Below, piece by piece: positions 1 through 8,765 of a DNA stretch of 64,000 bases. Source of the DNA: JAADJA01 sp963840975 (GTDB lineage Bacteria > Bacteroidota > Bacteroidia > Bacteroidales > JAADJA01); contig CAWJBC010000009.1 of NCBI GenBank assembly GCA_963840975.1, positions 62,001 through 126,000 of the forward strand, read 5' to 3'. The notes under the pieces are model-generated. The model was not told the origin of the DNA. It did not search any database and saw nothing but the letters and a program-made list of their open reading frames with translations. Every line of letters begins with the position of its first letter. The first letter of the stretch is position 1. The position numbers and the translations under genes were made by a program.

Positions 1-1
1 T

Positions 2-2188
2 GCAGCGGCTGGAGCACCCTATATTAGCAACGATGGAGGCCAAACCTGGCAGATACTCGAAGCACTTAAAAACCTTGCTGGGGGACCCATCAATACTGTT
101 GAAGCTACATCAAACGGAGTTATTTATGCATCGGGTCCATATTCCTATGCTAAAATTTTCCGTTCGATGGATGGCGGCGTAACATGGCAGCAGAAACCAA
201 TTCCGTTGAATTCATCAGTTCTTGATATTACAATTGACCCATCCGATCCCAATACAATTTATGCCGGATTAACATCTGTCCTGGGTTCGTCCTTTAACAA
301 TGTTGTGATTAAGTCCACCGATCAGGGCGATTCGTGGACATATTTTAACATGACAAGCGTTTTACCGGTTGGATATTCGGTCGTAAACCTTGCCGTTGAC
401 CCTGATAATAACCAGACGATTTTTGTGATTGGTAACGAAGGGATCAGTAACGCCAAAGTCGCTGCTACCTTCGACGGAGGAACCACCTGGGAAAATAAAA
501 CAGGTAACCTTCCGACCGGAAAGCCGCTCAATAAACTTGCCATTGCCGGACAGAAAGTTTTTATCGCCGGTGGACAATTATTCGGCAGCCAGGTTGTAGG
601 TGTTTATAAAACAGAAAATTTCGGACAATCGTGGGAAAACATTTCGACCACTTTCCCGAATAAAGTAACCAATGATATTCTTGTTGACCCTACAGAATCA
701 AATAAAATGTATGCTGCTTCGGAGGGTGATGGTATTTATTACACGCTTGATGGCGGGCTTAACTGGAATTTCGATGCGCAGGGAGCTGGTGCAACCGGGG
801 CTGCAAGATGCCTCATATTTGAACCCGGAAACACCGATGTGATCATAGCCGGATTTTTGAGCCTTGGCGTTTGTAAAAGCACAGATGCGGCATTGAACTG
901 GCAATTATCTAACAAAGGGATCGCAACCCTTCTTACCAACGATATTGAAACCAACCCGAATAATCCCATGCAAATACTCGTTGGATTTGAAGCTGAAAAC
1001 TCAGGAGGTTGTTATCTGACCAACGATGGAGGTGAAACCTGGCAACTGATGACTGGATTACCCGGTACTCGTTATTCACAAGTAACCATTGGAGCCGATG
1101 AAGCCCTTTACGCCTGGTCGAACGGCCCTTCGTCCATAGGTCAGGAAGGGTTGTATAAATCAACAGATAATGGAAATACCTGGGAAAACAAAGGTCCTAA
1201 CATTGGCGGGTTATTTGAAACACAAATTTTCGGTTTGATGGCATCTTCTATTGATCCCAGCCTGCTTTTTATTGGTGGAAATAATTTTGGTGTCAACGGA
1301 TGGGCATCGGTTGTTTACCGCTCAACGAACGGTGGAGATGATTGGGATAATGTTTACGTTGGCCCCGACAACGATAGCTTCAAATTTGTTTTTATTGCTC
1401 CTGATTCGAACGATGAAACCATATATGCCTCTTATGGTAACCAAAGTGACCATGCTGGTTTTATAAAAAGCGTTGACGGAGGTTTAGTATGGGCTGACAT
1501 GAACAACGGAATTCCTTCGGCGAATAAATACAGTGGCGCCATTGTCTGTGAATCCGGTAATCCCAATGTGCTTTATGGTGGAGTCGGTGGCTACGGTGAT
1601 TTGGGCGCTACCGTTTTCAAATCGCTGGATGGCGGTACTTCATGGAATGCAACTTCGTTGAGCCTGGGAACCTATTCACATATCAATGATATCCTGGTAA
1701 GCCCACTGAACAATGATATTTTGTACGCAGCCTCAACCGAGCATGGTGTTTATCTTTCGGCTGACGGCGGAACTACATGGGAAGCAGCCAATACCGGATT
1801 GCCGGCTACCTATATCACCGGCTTTTCCCGACCTTTTATCGTAAACGACACTACCTATTTCTGCGCTTCTACCTTTTCAGGAAGCGCATTTAAAACCAGG
1901 ATTTTTAATCCTATTACTTCCATCAACCAGCTATTGGATCAGGATAATTCAGTTTCTATTTTAACTAATCCGTCGAAAGGGTTGTGTAAAATTGAAATGG
2001 AACTCGAAAGGTCATCATTCGTTAACCTGCAGGTTTATAATATCAGCGGCCAACAGGTTCAGCTTATCGAAAACAGGGAAATTGAGAAGGGAAAATACCA
2101 TTATGAAATCGTCCTTCAACCGGGGATATATTTTCTTGCAGGCAAAATAAATGGAAATCTCAAAACGTCAAAAGTGGTAATACTTTGA
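2..2188 (+). CDS. Secreted Asp-box (BNR/sortilin-like) beta-propeller protein with T9SS sorting domain, 5' partial
   Basis: The frame is open from base 2, so the N-terminus, including any signal peptide, lies before the window. About thirteen Asp-box motifs of the form S-x-D-x-G-x-T-W recur every 45-60 residues (for example SNDGGQTW, SMDGGVTW, TFDGGTTW, TNDGGETW, STDNGNTW, SADGGTTW). This predicts two stacked sortilin/VPS10-like propellers. The last 75 residues (about 1965-2188) form a type A T9SS C-terminal domain with VYNISGQQV and PGIYFLAG motifs ending KVVIL, so the protein should be exported and anchored or released by the Por machinery. No catalytic motif was seen; a glycosidase or adhesin role is only a guess. 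A hairpin terminator follows. Confidence 0.9.
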   Translation, partial: AAAGAPYISNDGGQTWQILEALKNLAGGPINTVEATSNGVIYASGPYSYAKIFRSMDGGVTWQQKPIPLNSSVLDITIDPSDPNTIYAGLTSVLGSSFNNVVIKSTDQGDSWTYFNMTSVLPVGYSVVNLAVDPDNNQTIFVIGNEGISNAKVAATFDGGTTWENKTGNLPTGKPLNKLAIAGQKVFIAGGQLFGSQVVGVYKTENFGQSWENISTTFPNKVTNDILVDPTESNKMYAASEGDGIYYTLDGGLNWNFDAQGAGATGAARCLIFEPGNTDVIIAGFLSLGVCKSTDAALNWQLSNKGIATLLTNDIETNPNNPMQILVGFEAENSGGCYLTNDGGETWQLMTGLPGTRYSQVTIGADEALYAWSNGPSSIGQEGLYKSTDNGNTWENKGPNIGGLFETQIFGLMASSIDPSLLFIGGNNFGVNGWASVVYRSTNGGDDWDNVYVGPDNDSFKFVFIAPDSNDETIYASYGNQSDHAGFIKSVDGGLVWADMNNGIPSANKYSGAIVCESGNPNVLYGGVGGYGDLGATVFKSLDGGTSWNATSLSLGTYSHINDILVSPLNNDILYAASTEHGVYLSADGGTTWEAANTGLPATYITGFSRPFIVNDTTYFCASTFSGSAFKTRIFNPITSINQLLDQDNSVSILTNPSKGLCKIEMELERSSFVNLQVYNISGQQVQLIENREIEKGKYHYEIVLQPGIYFLAGKINGNLKTSKVVIL

Positions 2189-2210
2189 ATTTAACAAGAT
2201 AACCTCAAAC

Positions 2211-2245
2211 AAAAAGAGCCTGACTGCACGCCAGGCTCTTTTTTA
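2211..2245. terminator. Bidirectional intrinsic terminator
   Basis: A ten-base stem, AAGAGCCTG pairing with CAGGCTCTT around a nine-base loop, is flanked by A-rich sequence on the left and a T run on the right. It sits between two convergent genes and can stop transcription from either side. Confidence 0.85.
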
Positions 2246-2262
2246 TTTAATTTAAGTCTCTT

Positions 2263-3270
2263 TTATTTAACCGGAAAATACAATTCTGTCAGCCATCTGC
2301 TCGGGTCGGGTTCAGTCGTCGGGTCGGTTATATAAACTTCGTAGGGATCGCCATTGGGCTGGAGTTGCTTTTCGTCCAGATATTTCATGATCTTTCCCCA
2401 CGAATTGCCTGTGGTGGAATAATCGCCCCAATGATTTGCTGTTACCACTTTGCCGGCATAGGTGCTAAAGAAGCGGATATCACCTTCGCCTTTTACTTTG
2501 CTTGTAACAGGAATAGCGCATTCAAAAACAAATTTTGTTGTATCCTCATATTGATACCAGATTGCAAAAGGCATTCCTGCCATTTCAGTACCTGCCTTTT
2601 CAATGTATTCCATCAGTTTTCCAAAACTGCTGCTCATCGCATCCGACATTTGCTGCATGTTTGCTTCTACCCTCACTCCTACTGCCATCTTAGAAGTAAC
2701 TTCGGTTACGGTTACGTCGCCCGTCTTAAATTTTGGCCAGGGTTTCATGTTCATGGTCAGTTCATCAAGATTTTTCAAACCGATTTCGTAGCTTTTTTCT
2801 ACTTCAGGTTTTACCATTACTGCATTGATCCATCTTACAAAAGGATAAGCAGCTTTGGACCTTAAATTCCAGGTAACGAGCGTTCCGCCATCTGCCCTTT
2901 CAAGCATAATTTCAGCATCCGCCGTTCCCATAGGCCCAAAATCGAGCAGGGTTTTTATATACTCGTACTCACGGCTTTCGACTATGGTCTGGCTTCCGCC
3001 ATCATCCGATCCTTTATATTTCCAGATGTTTTTATTTCCTACCCCGCATTCGGGTCCTTCGGTGTAACCCGTCATGGTAGAGTCCTGGTGCCAGTAATCC
3101 CACTTGTCCCAGTTTTTAAAACAATTCACCTGATCCCAAATCACTTCGGGCTGGGCTTTTAAGACTTGAGATTTTTCGACATACAATTCAGCCGGCATGA
3201 ACAATGGCGGAATTAAAAAGATTGCCAGGATGACAATCAGGATAATAGTAACGATTTTCAGTGCTTTCAT
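2263..3270 (-). CDS. SRPBCC-family protein with C-terminal GyrI-like (effector-binding) domain
   Basis: 335 residues. One N-terminal membrane segment (about 5-25) precedes an SRPBCC/polyketide-cyclase-like domain (about 30-165: an EVIWDQVNCFKNWDKWDYW-type start and a VTWNLRS strand). A GyrI-like small-molecule-binding fold follows (about 185-335), closing with GDPYEVYITDP and an ELYFPVK end, as is usual for AraC effector-binding domains. The combination is common in Bacteroidota as a membrane-tethered ligand-binding protein; the ligand is unknown. A -7 box lies 25 bases upstream of the ATG. Confidence 0.85.
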   Translation of the reverse strand: MKALKIVTIILIVILAIFLIPPLFMPAELYVEKSQVLKAQPEVIWDQVNCFKNWDKWDYWHQDSTMTGYTEGPECGVGNKNIWKYKGSDDGGSQTIVESREYEYIKTLLDFGPMGTADAEIMLERADGGTLVTWNLRSKAAYPFVRWINAVMVKPEVEKSYEIGLKNLDELTMNMKPWPKFKTGDVTVTEVTSKMAVGVRVEANMQQMSDAMSSSFGKLMEYIEKAGTEMAGMPFAIWYQYEDTTKFVFECAIPVTSKVKGEGDIRFFSTYAGKVVTANHWGDYSTTGNSWGKIMKYLDEKQLQPNGDPYEVYITDPTTEPDPSRWLTELYFPVK

Positions 3271-3294
3271 TTTTATCTGTTTTAGGATTTAACA

Positions 3295-3302
3295 CAAAGC
3301 TA
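3295..3302 (-). promoter_or_regulatory. Bacteroidota -7 box for the SRPBCC gene
   Basis: TAGCTTTG on the minus strand matches TAnnTTTG and lies 25 bases upstream of the ATG at 3270. No clear -33 TTTG was found. Confidence 0.5.
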
Positions 3303-3604
3303 CAACAAATAAATTAATTGTTTTGTTTAATGAAGGGTCAGAGAATAGATATTAGAGGTTAGATATTAGATTTTAGACAGCTCCGGCACAAATGATGCAT
3401 TCTCGCAAAGCGGATTTTGAATTAACTTTAGTCTGGGGCTAACGTTTAGAAGCGACGTAGTCATAGACTACGCCGAACGGGGGACTATGCTGAACGGGAA
3501 ATTTGATTTTTCCAGGCAAATTTCAGGGGGTTACAAAAATTTATTTTAATTATAAATAAGTCATTTGAATACATAAGATGAAAATTCGAAGTTGAAAAAC
3601 ATAG

Positions 3605-3780
3605 TCCGCCGCATGTGGCGGATGATATTTAAACTATAATAATGGGGTCGCCGCATGCGGCGAGGGATAGTTTACAAACAAAACAGCCTCCGCCATTTGC
3701 GGCGAGGGTTGTTTTACATAAAATTATGGGTCCGCCACGTGCGGCGAGGCATGGTTGACAAACAAAACAGCCCCCGCCGC
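3605..3780. repeat. Tandem array of GC-rich palindromes with a 42-bp period
   Basis: Four palindromes of the type TCCGCCgcatGTGGCGGA are centred near 3613, 3655, 3697 and 3739, and a fifth half-site lies at 3773-3780. Centre spacing is 42 bp. The spacers alternate: two carry ACAAACAAAACAGCC and the other two an ATAAT/AAATTATGGG sequence, so the higher-order unit is about 83-84 bp. The 3648-3663 copy is a perfect 16-bp palindrome. The array sits in an 890-bp gap (3271-4161) with no supported gene. Related to REP-like intergenic palindromes; function unknown. Confidence 0.85.
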
Positions 3781-4015
3781 ACATTGAATAAGGTGTTTTT
3801 CAGTGATTTATGATAAGAGGAGGAGTTTAAGTGGAAAAGGGAGGATGGAGGGTTTGATTAATGTCTTAGAGTTTTATTAACCGCTGCCCCAAACCTGAGG
3901 TTCAAAGATAGGGAAAAAGTTTAATAGTAGTTATGCCAAAGGCATCCCTTTGGGAGTACAGAGTAGTTAGTAGTTAGAGGAGGAAATTGGGGGTGGTGGA
4001 TAAACACTGCTTCGA

Positions 4016-4062
4016 TTTTATCAGTAAAAATCAGTCCCGCCTTATGCGGGATCAGTGTAATC
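4016..4062. repeat. Dispersed palindromic repeat, copy 1
   Basis: 47 bp containing the hairpin CCCGC-cttat-GCGGG flanked by ATCAGT words. A copy with one mismatch occurs in inverted orientation at 37370-37416, both in intergenic DNA next to gene ends. Confidence 0.85.
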
Positions 4063-4096
4063 AGTGTACTTTTACATTTTATAAATAATAAAAGTC

Positions 4097-4126
4097 AAAA
4101 AAAAACTACCGGCTTTCACCGGCAGT
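4097..4126 (-). terminator. Intrinsic terminator of the Asp-box T9SS gene
   Basis: Read on the minus strand, CTGCCGGtgaaaGCCGGTAG is followed by a run of eight or more Ts, 40 bases after the stop codon of the gene at 4162-5988. Confidence 0.85.
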
Positions 4127-4161
4127 TGTGTTGAGATCAAAATTTCACTCTTTATCAAATA

Positions 4162-5988
4162 TTATTTCACTATCATCTTTCCGGTAAAGGTTTCGGAATC
4201 GGAACTAACGGTGTAAAAATAGATTCCGGACGAAAGGGAATTGTTTTCAAAACGTATCCTTAACTTATTTTGGTTCGCCGGTTCGTAATTGTTAAGGTAA
4301 ACCACCTTACCCACCAAATCGCAAACGGTAAAATGAATAGCCGAAGGCTGATGAAGCGTAACATCAATAAAAGTAACTTCATTAAAAGGATTCGGGAAAT
4401 TGGGCGATACTTCCATAGTGCCCAGGGAGGCATTGGGTTTATCGTTTACTCCCGTCAGAAACTGTGTTGGCTTACCCACGTATGTGATGTAGTTTTCGCT
4501 GGCTGTAGATTGCGCAGGCGGATCGGGCCAGGCAAATATACCCGGCAAGCCATCATTCATAAAATAGAAATGAAATTGATTGTTTACTATCATCGGAGAT
4601 ATAGCAGGATAAACACATTCGGAAAACGTATAAACCAGATCCAGATTAAAATCAAACATTCCATTCCAGGTAATGCCGCCATCGTTTGAGGAATTTCCGT
4701 AGATATGCCTGAAATTAGCGTCGTTGTTGTAAAAATCGGGTGATACACCGCTCCATAAAACAAAAATACGGTTATTGCCATCAACAAGCATTTGCGGATA
4801 CGAAGTAAGGGAACAATAATAATTTGGGAAAGCAATCAAACCACTTATGCCCGGATCCGTCACCCATCCGATCAGGTTGCCTGCATCCTGTAAGAACTGA
4901 AGAGTATATGAACTGATGATGGTCGAATCCATGACTGGCATATTTTCGTTCCAATAAATGAGTCCGTCAGTTGCGGGATAAAACTGCAATTCGCCAAGGT
5001 CGTTGTACAGATAAACCATTCTGCCGAAAGTAATGTGAACATTGTCTTCAGCGTCAAGCGCAATAGAATGGCTGCCGTCGCCTGCGCCAAAATCAGGAGT
5101 TGCACTTCCCGGTGACGGATAAAACGGGCATTGATAAACTTCAATGAATTCCCAGGTGTCCCCATTGTCATACGATTTCATAATACAACCCGGATTGGCA
5201 TAAAACCCAACCGAAAATGCAATGGTATTTCCATGCGGCTCCGCCCAGGTGTATTCGTCGGCATTTATGCTTTCGAAATAATCAGGTCCTAATTCATCGA
5301 ATAAATGATTTTCGATGTCCCAGGTAGCTCCTCCGTCTGTTGACCTGTAATAGAGCAGCGCTCCATTTTGTCCGTTATAGGGTGTACTCGCGGAATTGTA
5401 GGTACGTGCCAACAGATGAATGGTGTTATGATTGGTTCCGCCGGTGACCAATGCAGGCCATACAATTCCCTGCCCAACTTCCGGACCGGCAACAGAGCTT
5501 TCCATCCAGTCGCCCACGCCTTTGTTGGTTCTTATATTTATGAGAATTACCCAATCAGCGTCAGGCAAGGCGTGGGATGCGATGACCTCTCCGTTGGCTC
5601 CAAGCGGCGCATAGCATGGCCACCCGCTTCTGATGGATTCTATTTTTTCAAAAGGAGCATCACCCCATGACGATCCATTGTAATAATTGTATCCGGTACC
5701 CCTGTCGGGCCAACCTACTTGCTCAAAACCCATCATCCAGGCTGCGGCAATAGTTCCGTCAGGATAGGCATAAATTCTTTTCTGCATCGAGCCATAAGTT
5801 TGCAGGTCGTAATAAGTTGCTCCGATATTGAACTCAGAAAGTTTTTGACCAATCACTACCTGCTGACTCCCGTTTCCTAACGGATCAAGGGTTACTGTTG
5901 GCACCGGTATGGCATGACGTTTATTTTCCTGTGCATTGATAATGCCTGCAATCAATACAATTGCAAGGACAAGTAGAAGTTTTTTCAT
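4162..5988 (-). CDS. Secreted Asp-box propeller (sialidase-like fold) with T9SS sorting domain
   Basis: 608 residues. A signal peptide (about 1-20, ending INAQ) is followed by a region with at least three Asp-box motifs: STDGGATW near 215, SYDNGDTW near 270 and SNDGGITW near 450. This is consistent with a six-bladed exo-sialidase-like propeller. The C-terminus (about 520-608) is a type A T9SS domain with SPNFPNPFNEVT, VCDLVGKVV and SSGIYFYTV motifs ending MIVK. A sialidase arginine triad could not be assigned, so enzymatic activity is not claimed. It is monocistronic: a -7 box lies upstream and a terminator downstream. Confidence 0.88.
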   Translation of the reverse strand: MKKLLLVLAIVLIAGIINAQENKRHAIPVPTVTLDPLGNGSQQVVIGQKLSEFNIGATYYDLQTYGSMQKRIYAYPDGTIAAAWMMGFEQVGWPDRGTGYNYYNGSSWGDAPFEKIESIRSGWPCYAPLGANGEVIASHALPDADWVILINIRTNKGVGDWMESSVAGPEVGQGIVWPALVTGGTNHNTIHLLARTYNSASTPYNGQNGALLYYRSTDGGATWDIENHLFDELGPDYFESINADEYTWAEPHGNTIAFSVGFYANPGCIMKSYDNGDTWEFIEVYQCPFYPSPGSATPDFGAGDGSHSIALDAEDNVHITFGRMVYLYNDLGELQFYPATDGLIYWNENMPVMDSTIISSYTLQFLQDAGNLIGWVTDPGISGLIAFPNYYCSLTSYPQMLVDGNNRIFVLWSGVSPDFYNNDANFRHIYGNSSNDGGITWNGMFDFNLDLVYTFSECVYPAISPMIVNNQFHFYFMNDGLPGIFAWPDPPAQSTASENYITYVGKPTQFLTGVNDKPNASLGTMEVSPNFPNPFNEVTFIDVTLHQPSAIHFTVCDLVGKVVYLNNYEPANQNKLRIRFENNSLSSGIYFYTVSSDSETFTGKMIVK

Positions 5989-6015
5989 TTCTTTAAGTTT
6001 TTAAATTTTATTGCT

Positions 6016-6023
6016 CAAATGTA
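6016..6023 (-). promoter_or_regulatory. -7 box for the 4162-5988 gene
   Basis: TACATTTG on the minus strand matches TAnnTTTG and lies 28 bases upstream of the ATG at 5988. Confidence 0.55.
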
Positions 6024-6153
6024 CATATTTTTTAGACGAATTATAATGATATCTGTAAATTATCTCTGCGATGAAATAATTCAGGTAATATACGTGTGAA
6101 TGAATAAACATGCCGGGCAAGATGAATGATTTATAGTGCATTTAAAAAAAAAT

Positions 6154-6161
6154 TATCTTTG
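6154..6161 (+). promoter_or_regulatory. -7 box for the hexapeptide acyltransferase
   Basis: TATCTTTG matches the Bacteroidota -7 consensus. Transcription would start near 6168, before both candidate starts of the next gene. Confidence 0.55.
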
Positions 6162-6208
6162 ACTTTTGTTCCGGCGAAATAATTTTGAGAATTTCACAAG
6201 CAGTTTTG

Positions 6209-6871
6209 ATGATGTTAAATAAATTGATAAAACTTATAAAATTCCTGAACTTCAGGACACTTTGGTTTAATTTTCACTATTTACCTTTCAAACAAGCTGT
6301 CAGGCTGCCGGTTTTTATTTCAAGAAGTGTGAGGTTTGTCAGCGCCGGTGGAAACATGGAGATCAAGGGGAATATTGAGCTTGGAATGATAAAGATCGGA
6401 CATGGGTTTGTTGGAATATTTGATAAAAAAGGTTCAAGGAGTTTGTGGGAGGTGAGCGGGAAAGTGATATTCAATGGCAATGCCAACATTGGTCACGGAT
6501 CAAAAATATCGGTTGCCGGTATTCTGGAAATCGGGAAAAACTTTGTCATTTCAGCCGAGAGCAGCATTGTTGCCAGCAAATCAGTAAAAATAGGCGATGA
6601 TTGTATGTTTTCGTGGGAGATACTCGTTCTTGATACCGATTACCATAAAATTATTCATGAAGGCAGAATCATCAACTCTCCGAAAGAGATCATCATAGGA
6701 AACAAATGCTGGATCGGGTGCAGAACCACCATCCTGAAAGGCGCTGTAATACCCGACAATACCATAGTCGGAGCCGGTTCGCTTGTAAGTAAAGAATTAC
6801 CCGAAGGTAACGGCATCTACGCCGGTAACCCTGCAACCCTTGTAAAGAATAATACAAGCTGGGAGCATTGA
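6209..6871 (+). CDS. Left-handed beta-helix (hexapeptide repeat) acyltransferase
   Basis: About 220 residues. Hexapeptide [LIV]-G-x-x-x-x repeats run through most of the protein (INGNANIGHG, VKIGDDCMF). The C-terminus is the typical acetyltransferase end: GNKCWIGCRTTILKGAV, GAGSLVSKELPEG, YAGNPATLV. The family includes CatB/LacA and polysaccharide or serine O-acetyltransferases that transfer acetyl from acetyl-CoA; the acceptor is unknown, but a surface sugar is likely. The frame extends to a TTG at 6185; I prefer the ATG at 6209 (next to a second ATG at 6212). Confidence 0.88.
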   Translation: MMLNKLIKLIKFLNFRTLWFNFHYLPFKQAVRLPVFISRSVRFVSAGGNMEIKGNIELGMIKIGHGFVGIFDKKGSRSLWEVSGKVIFNGNANIGHGSKISVAGILEIGKNFVISAESSIVASKSVKIGDDCMFSWEILVLDTDYHKIIHEGRIINSPKEIIIGNKCWIGCRTTILKGAVIPDNTIVGAGSLVSKELPEGNGIYAGNPATLVKNNTSWEH

Positions 6872-6978
6872 TTTTGGATTACCTTATAGTCAACTTTATT
6901 AAATTTTCCTGAACAAGATGATATTTACTTTGTTTATCTTTTTAGTAAAATGAATTAATAACATTAAATAAAATTTAC

Positions 6979-7776
6979 ATGAAAAAGATTTACAATGTAC
7001 TCATCGTATTGGCAATTCCCGCATTATTTTTAATCCTAACTGCGGAGAGTAACAAAATGAACGGTTCTCCGGGAGGTAAAACCGGTTCACCAGGTGATAA
7101 TGGGCAAAACTGTACCGAGTGCCATTCAGGAACAACCCTTAATCAGGAATTTTGGATCAATAGTCCTGAACTGATGACCTCAGGCTACCAGGCCGGTCAG
7201 GAATACGACATAATTGTCATTGGTGCCAACCCTGAAGCAAATAAATACGGATTTGAAGCCACTGCTGAAAACGCTGCCGGAGATAAGGTGGGAACGTTTG
7301 CACCGGGTTTAGGTGGATTTAACCAATTGACCAATAATAATAAAGCGGTCACCCATACTGCAGCCGGAACCGTACCTCTTACAACCGAAGGTACTTCCTG
7401 GTTTTTTAAATGGACAGCCCCGGCAGCATCAACAGGAACAATTACCTTTTATGCAGCCATCAATTGCGCTAACGGTAACGGCGCAAATACCGGCGATCAG
7501 ATCAATCTCAGCTCATTTACAGCTTCTCCCGGAGTTGGTGTTTCTGAAAACAGGTACAAGGAGGCTTTCAGTGTTTACCCCAATCCTTCATCGGGTTTGG
7601 TAACCGTAAATTCTGATGAAAATCTTGATAAAATTGAAGTTCTGAACATTCACGGTCAGCTTGTTTATCGTTTTGAAAGCAATGAAAGAAATGTCAAGTT
7701 AGACTTATCAGATTTGCAGCAGGGAATTTATTTTATCAGGTCAGGTGATCAGGTTGAACGACTGATCATTCGCTAA
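6979..7776 (+). CDS. Choice-of-anchor V-like secreted protein with CxxCH motif and T9SS domain
   Basis: 265 residues. A signal peptide (about 1-22) leads into a GSPGGKTGSPGDNG segment and CTECHSG (about 46-52), a c-type haem attachment motif. A Reeler-like beta-sandwich follows (about 60-175: YDIIVIGANPEANKYGFEATAEN, GTITFYAAINCANGNG). The last 75 residues are a type A T9SS domain (VYPNPSSGLVTV, LQQGIYFIRSG). The architecture matches Bacteroidota proteins named choice-of-anchor V. Whether haem is bound is not shown by sequence. A strong terminator follows. Confidence 0.85.
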   Translation: MKKIYNVLIVLAIPALFLILTAESNKMNGSPGGKTGSPGDNGQNCTECHSGTTLNQEFWINSPELMTSGYQAGQEYDIIVIGANPEANKYGFEATAENAAGDKVGTFAPGLGGFNQLTNNNKAVTHTAAGTVPLTTEGTSWFFKWTAPAASTGTITFYAAINCANGNGANTGDQINLSSFTASPGVGVSENRYKEAFSVYPNPSSGLVTVNSDENLDKIEVLNIHGQLVYRFESNERNVKLDLSDLQQGIYFIRSGDQVERLIIR

Positions 7777-7796
7777 GCTGAATTGAAGGTTAAAAA

Positions 7797-7828
7797 TTAA
7801 CCTCTCCAAACCGGGGAGGTTTTTTTTT
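7797..7828. terminator. Bidirectional intrinsic terminator
   Basis: AACCTCTCC pairs with GGGGAGGTT around a short loop and is followed by eight Ts on the plus strand. On the minus strand the same stem ends in an AT-rich, T-bearing tail, serving the convergent gene that ends at 7844. Confidence 0.85.
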
Positions 7829-7843
7829 AAATGCTAACTAGCA

Positions 7844-8765
7844 TCATCGTTTCCGGCAATCGAGCAATAGTTTTCCCTTTCTTATGTCCCTCACCCTGCA
7901 ATTTATCTTTCCATCAGGAAGGACTGATTCAACTTTATCAACCGGTATCAAAACATCCTTACCATAAGGATTGCTCAGAATATAAACTTTCCTTTCTTTT
8001 TCAGGATATTCAATCACTTGTTCTTCGCCAATGATGTCGAAAAGGTAATACTCATTGATCCGGTAAAAAGGATGCCTGGGTTCAAGTAAAAAGTCTTTAC
8101 CGGATTTAACAAGACGGCATTCAATGGTATTGCCAATTTTAAAGTTATATTTTTCAAAATATTTATAGCGTAACCTAAATTTGCGTCCATCACCAGAAAC
8201 CGATTAAATAATAACTTCGTTTAGCGGGAAAATCAATCAGGTCTTCAATCGTAAAGGAATATTTTCCACCTTCCTTCATTCCCGAATAATCCTCGTCCAT
8301 GCCAGGTTCTGCAACAAATAGCTGCCCATGTTTGATCCGGGTAACCGTCAACCTTACAAAATCACCAACCTTAATGGAACCGGGCAGATGTTTAAGTTCT
8401 AACGTTATTTCATTGCAGAACACATCCTCGAAAACAGCAATTGCTTTATCGACTTGGCTTTTGCTCTGTTCAATTCTTGTCAACGGAAAATCATATTTTT
8501 TCCCAATCCGATAAAACGGATGAAGCGGCTCGACATAAATCTTCCCGTTGCAGTTGATTTTATCTACTCTGCACCGGATGGATTGACCAACTACAAAATG
8601 ATAATTGAGGTAATGCTTTCGCTCAAGCAGGTGTTTAATATGATTTGGATCAATTAGCACAAAACATTCTGTGCCATCGGGCAGAGCTGTGATTCCTTTA
8701 ATTTTAAATGAATAAACCTGGCCCTCTTTAAGGGTGATTAAAATATCTTTTGGAGCTTCGATCAT
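7844..8765 (-). CDS. Protein with repeated OB/S1-like modules, one frameshift
   Basis: About 306 codons in two frames. The first runs from ATG 8765 to a stop at 8190. In the +1 frame, coding continues without a stop to TGA 7844. The two parts are internally homologous. Residues about 30-90 (FVLIDPNHIKHLLERKHY ... GQSIRCRVDKIN ... IYVEPLHPFYRIGKKYDF) resemble the second module (FRLRYKYFEKYNFKIGNTIECRLVK ... FLLEPRHPFYRINEYYLF) encoded after the shift. The shift lies within 8190-8206, and the total length is 3n+1. The start overlaps the stop of the RelA-type gene by four bases, implying one transcript. The family is not recognised; a nucleic-acid-binding role is a guess from the fold-like pattern. 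Confidence 0.75.

Noticed and set aside
3605..3780. CRISPR array
   Set aside because: Repeats are 16-18-bp palindromes, spacers are not unique but alternate between two related sequences, and no cas gene is near.
7831..8034. Small plus-strand ORF after the terminator
   Set aside because: It is antisense to the second half of the frameshifted OB-like gene.
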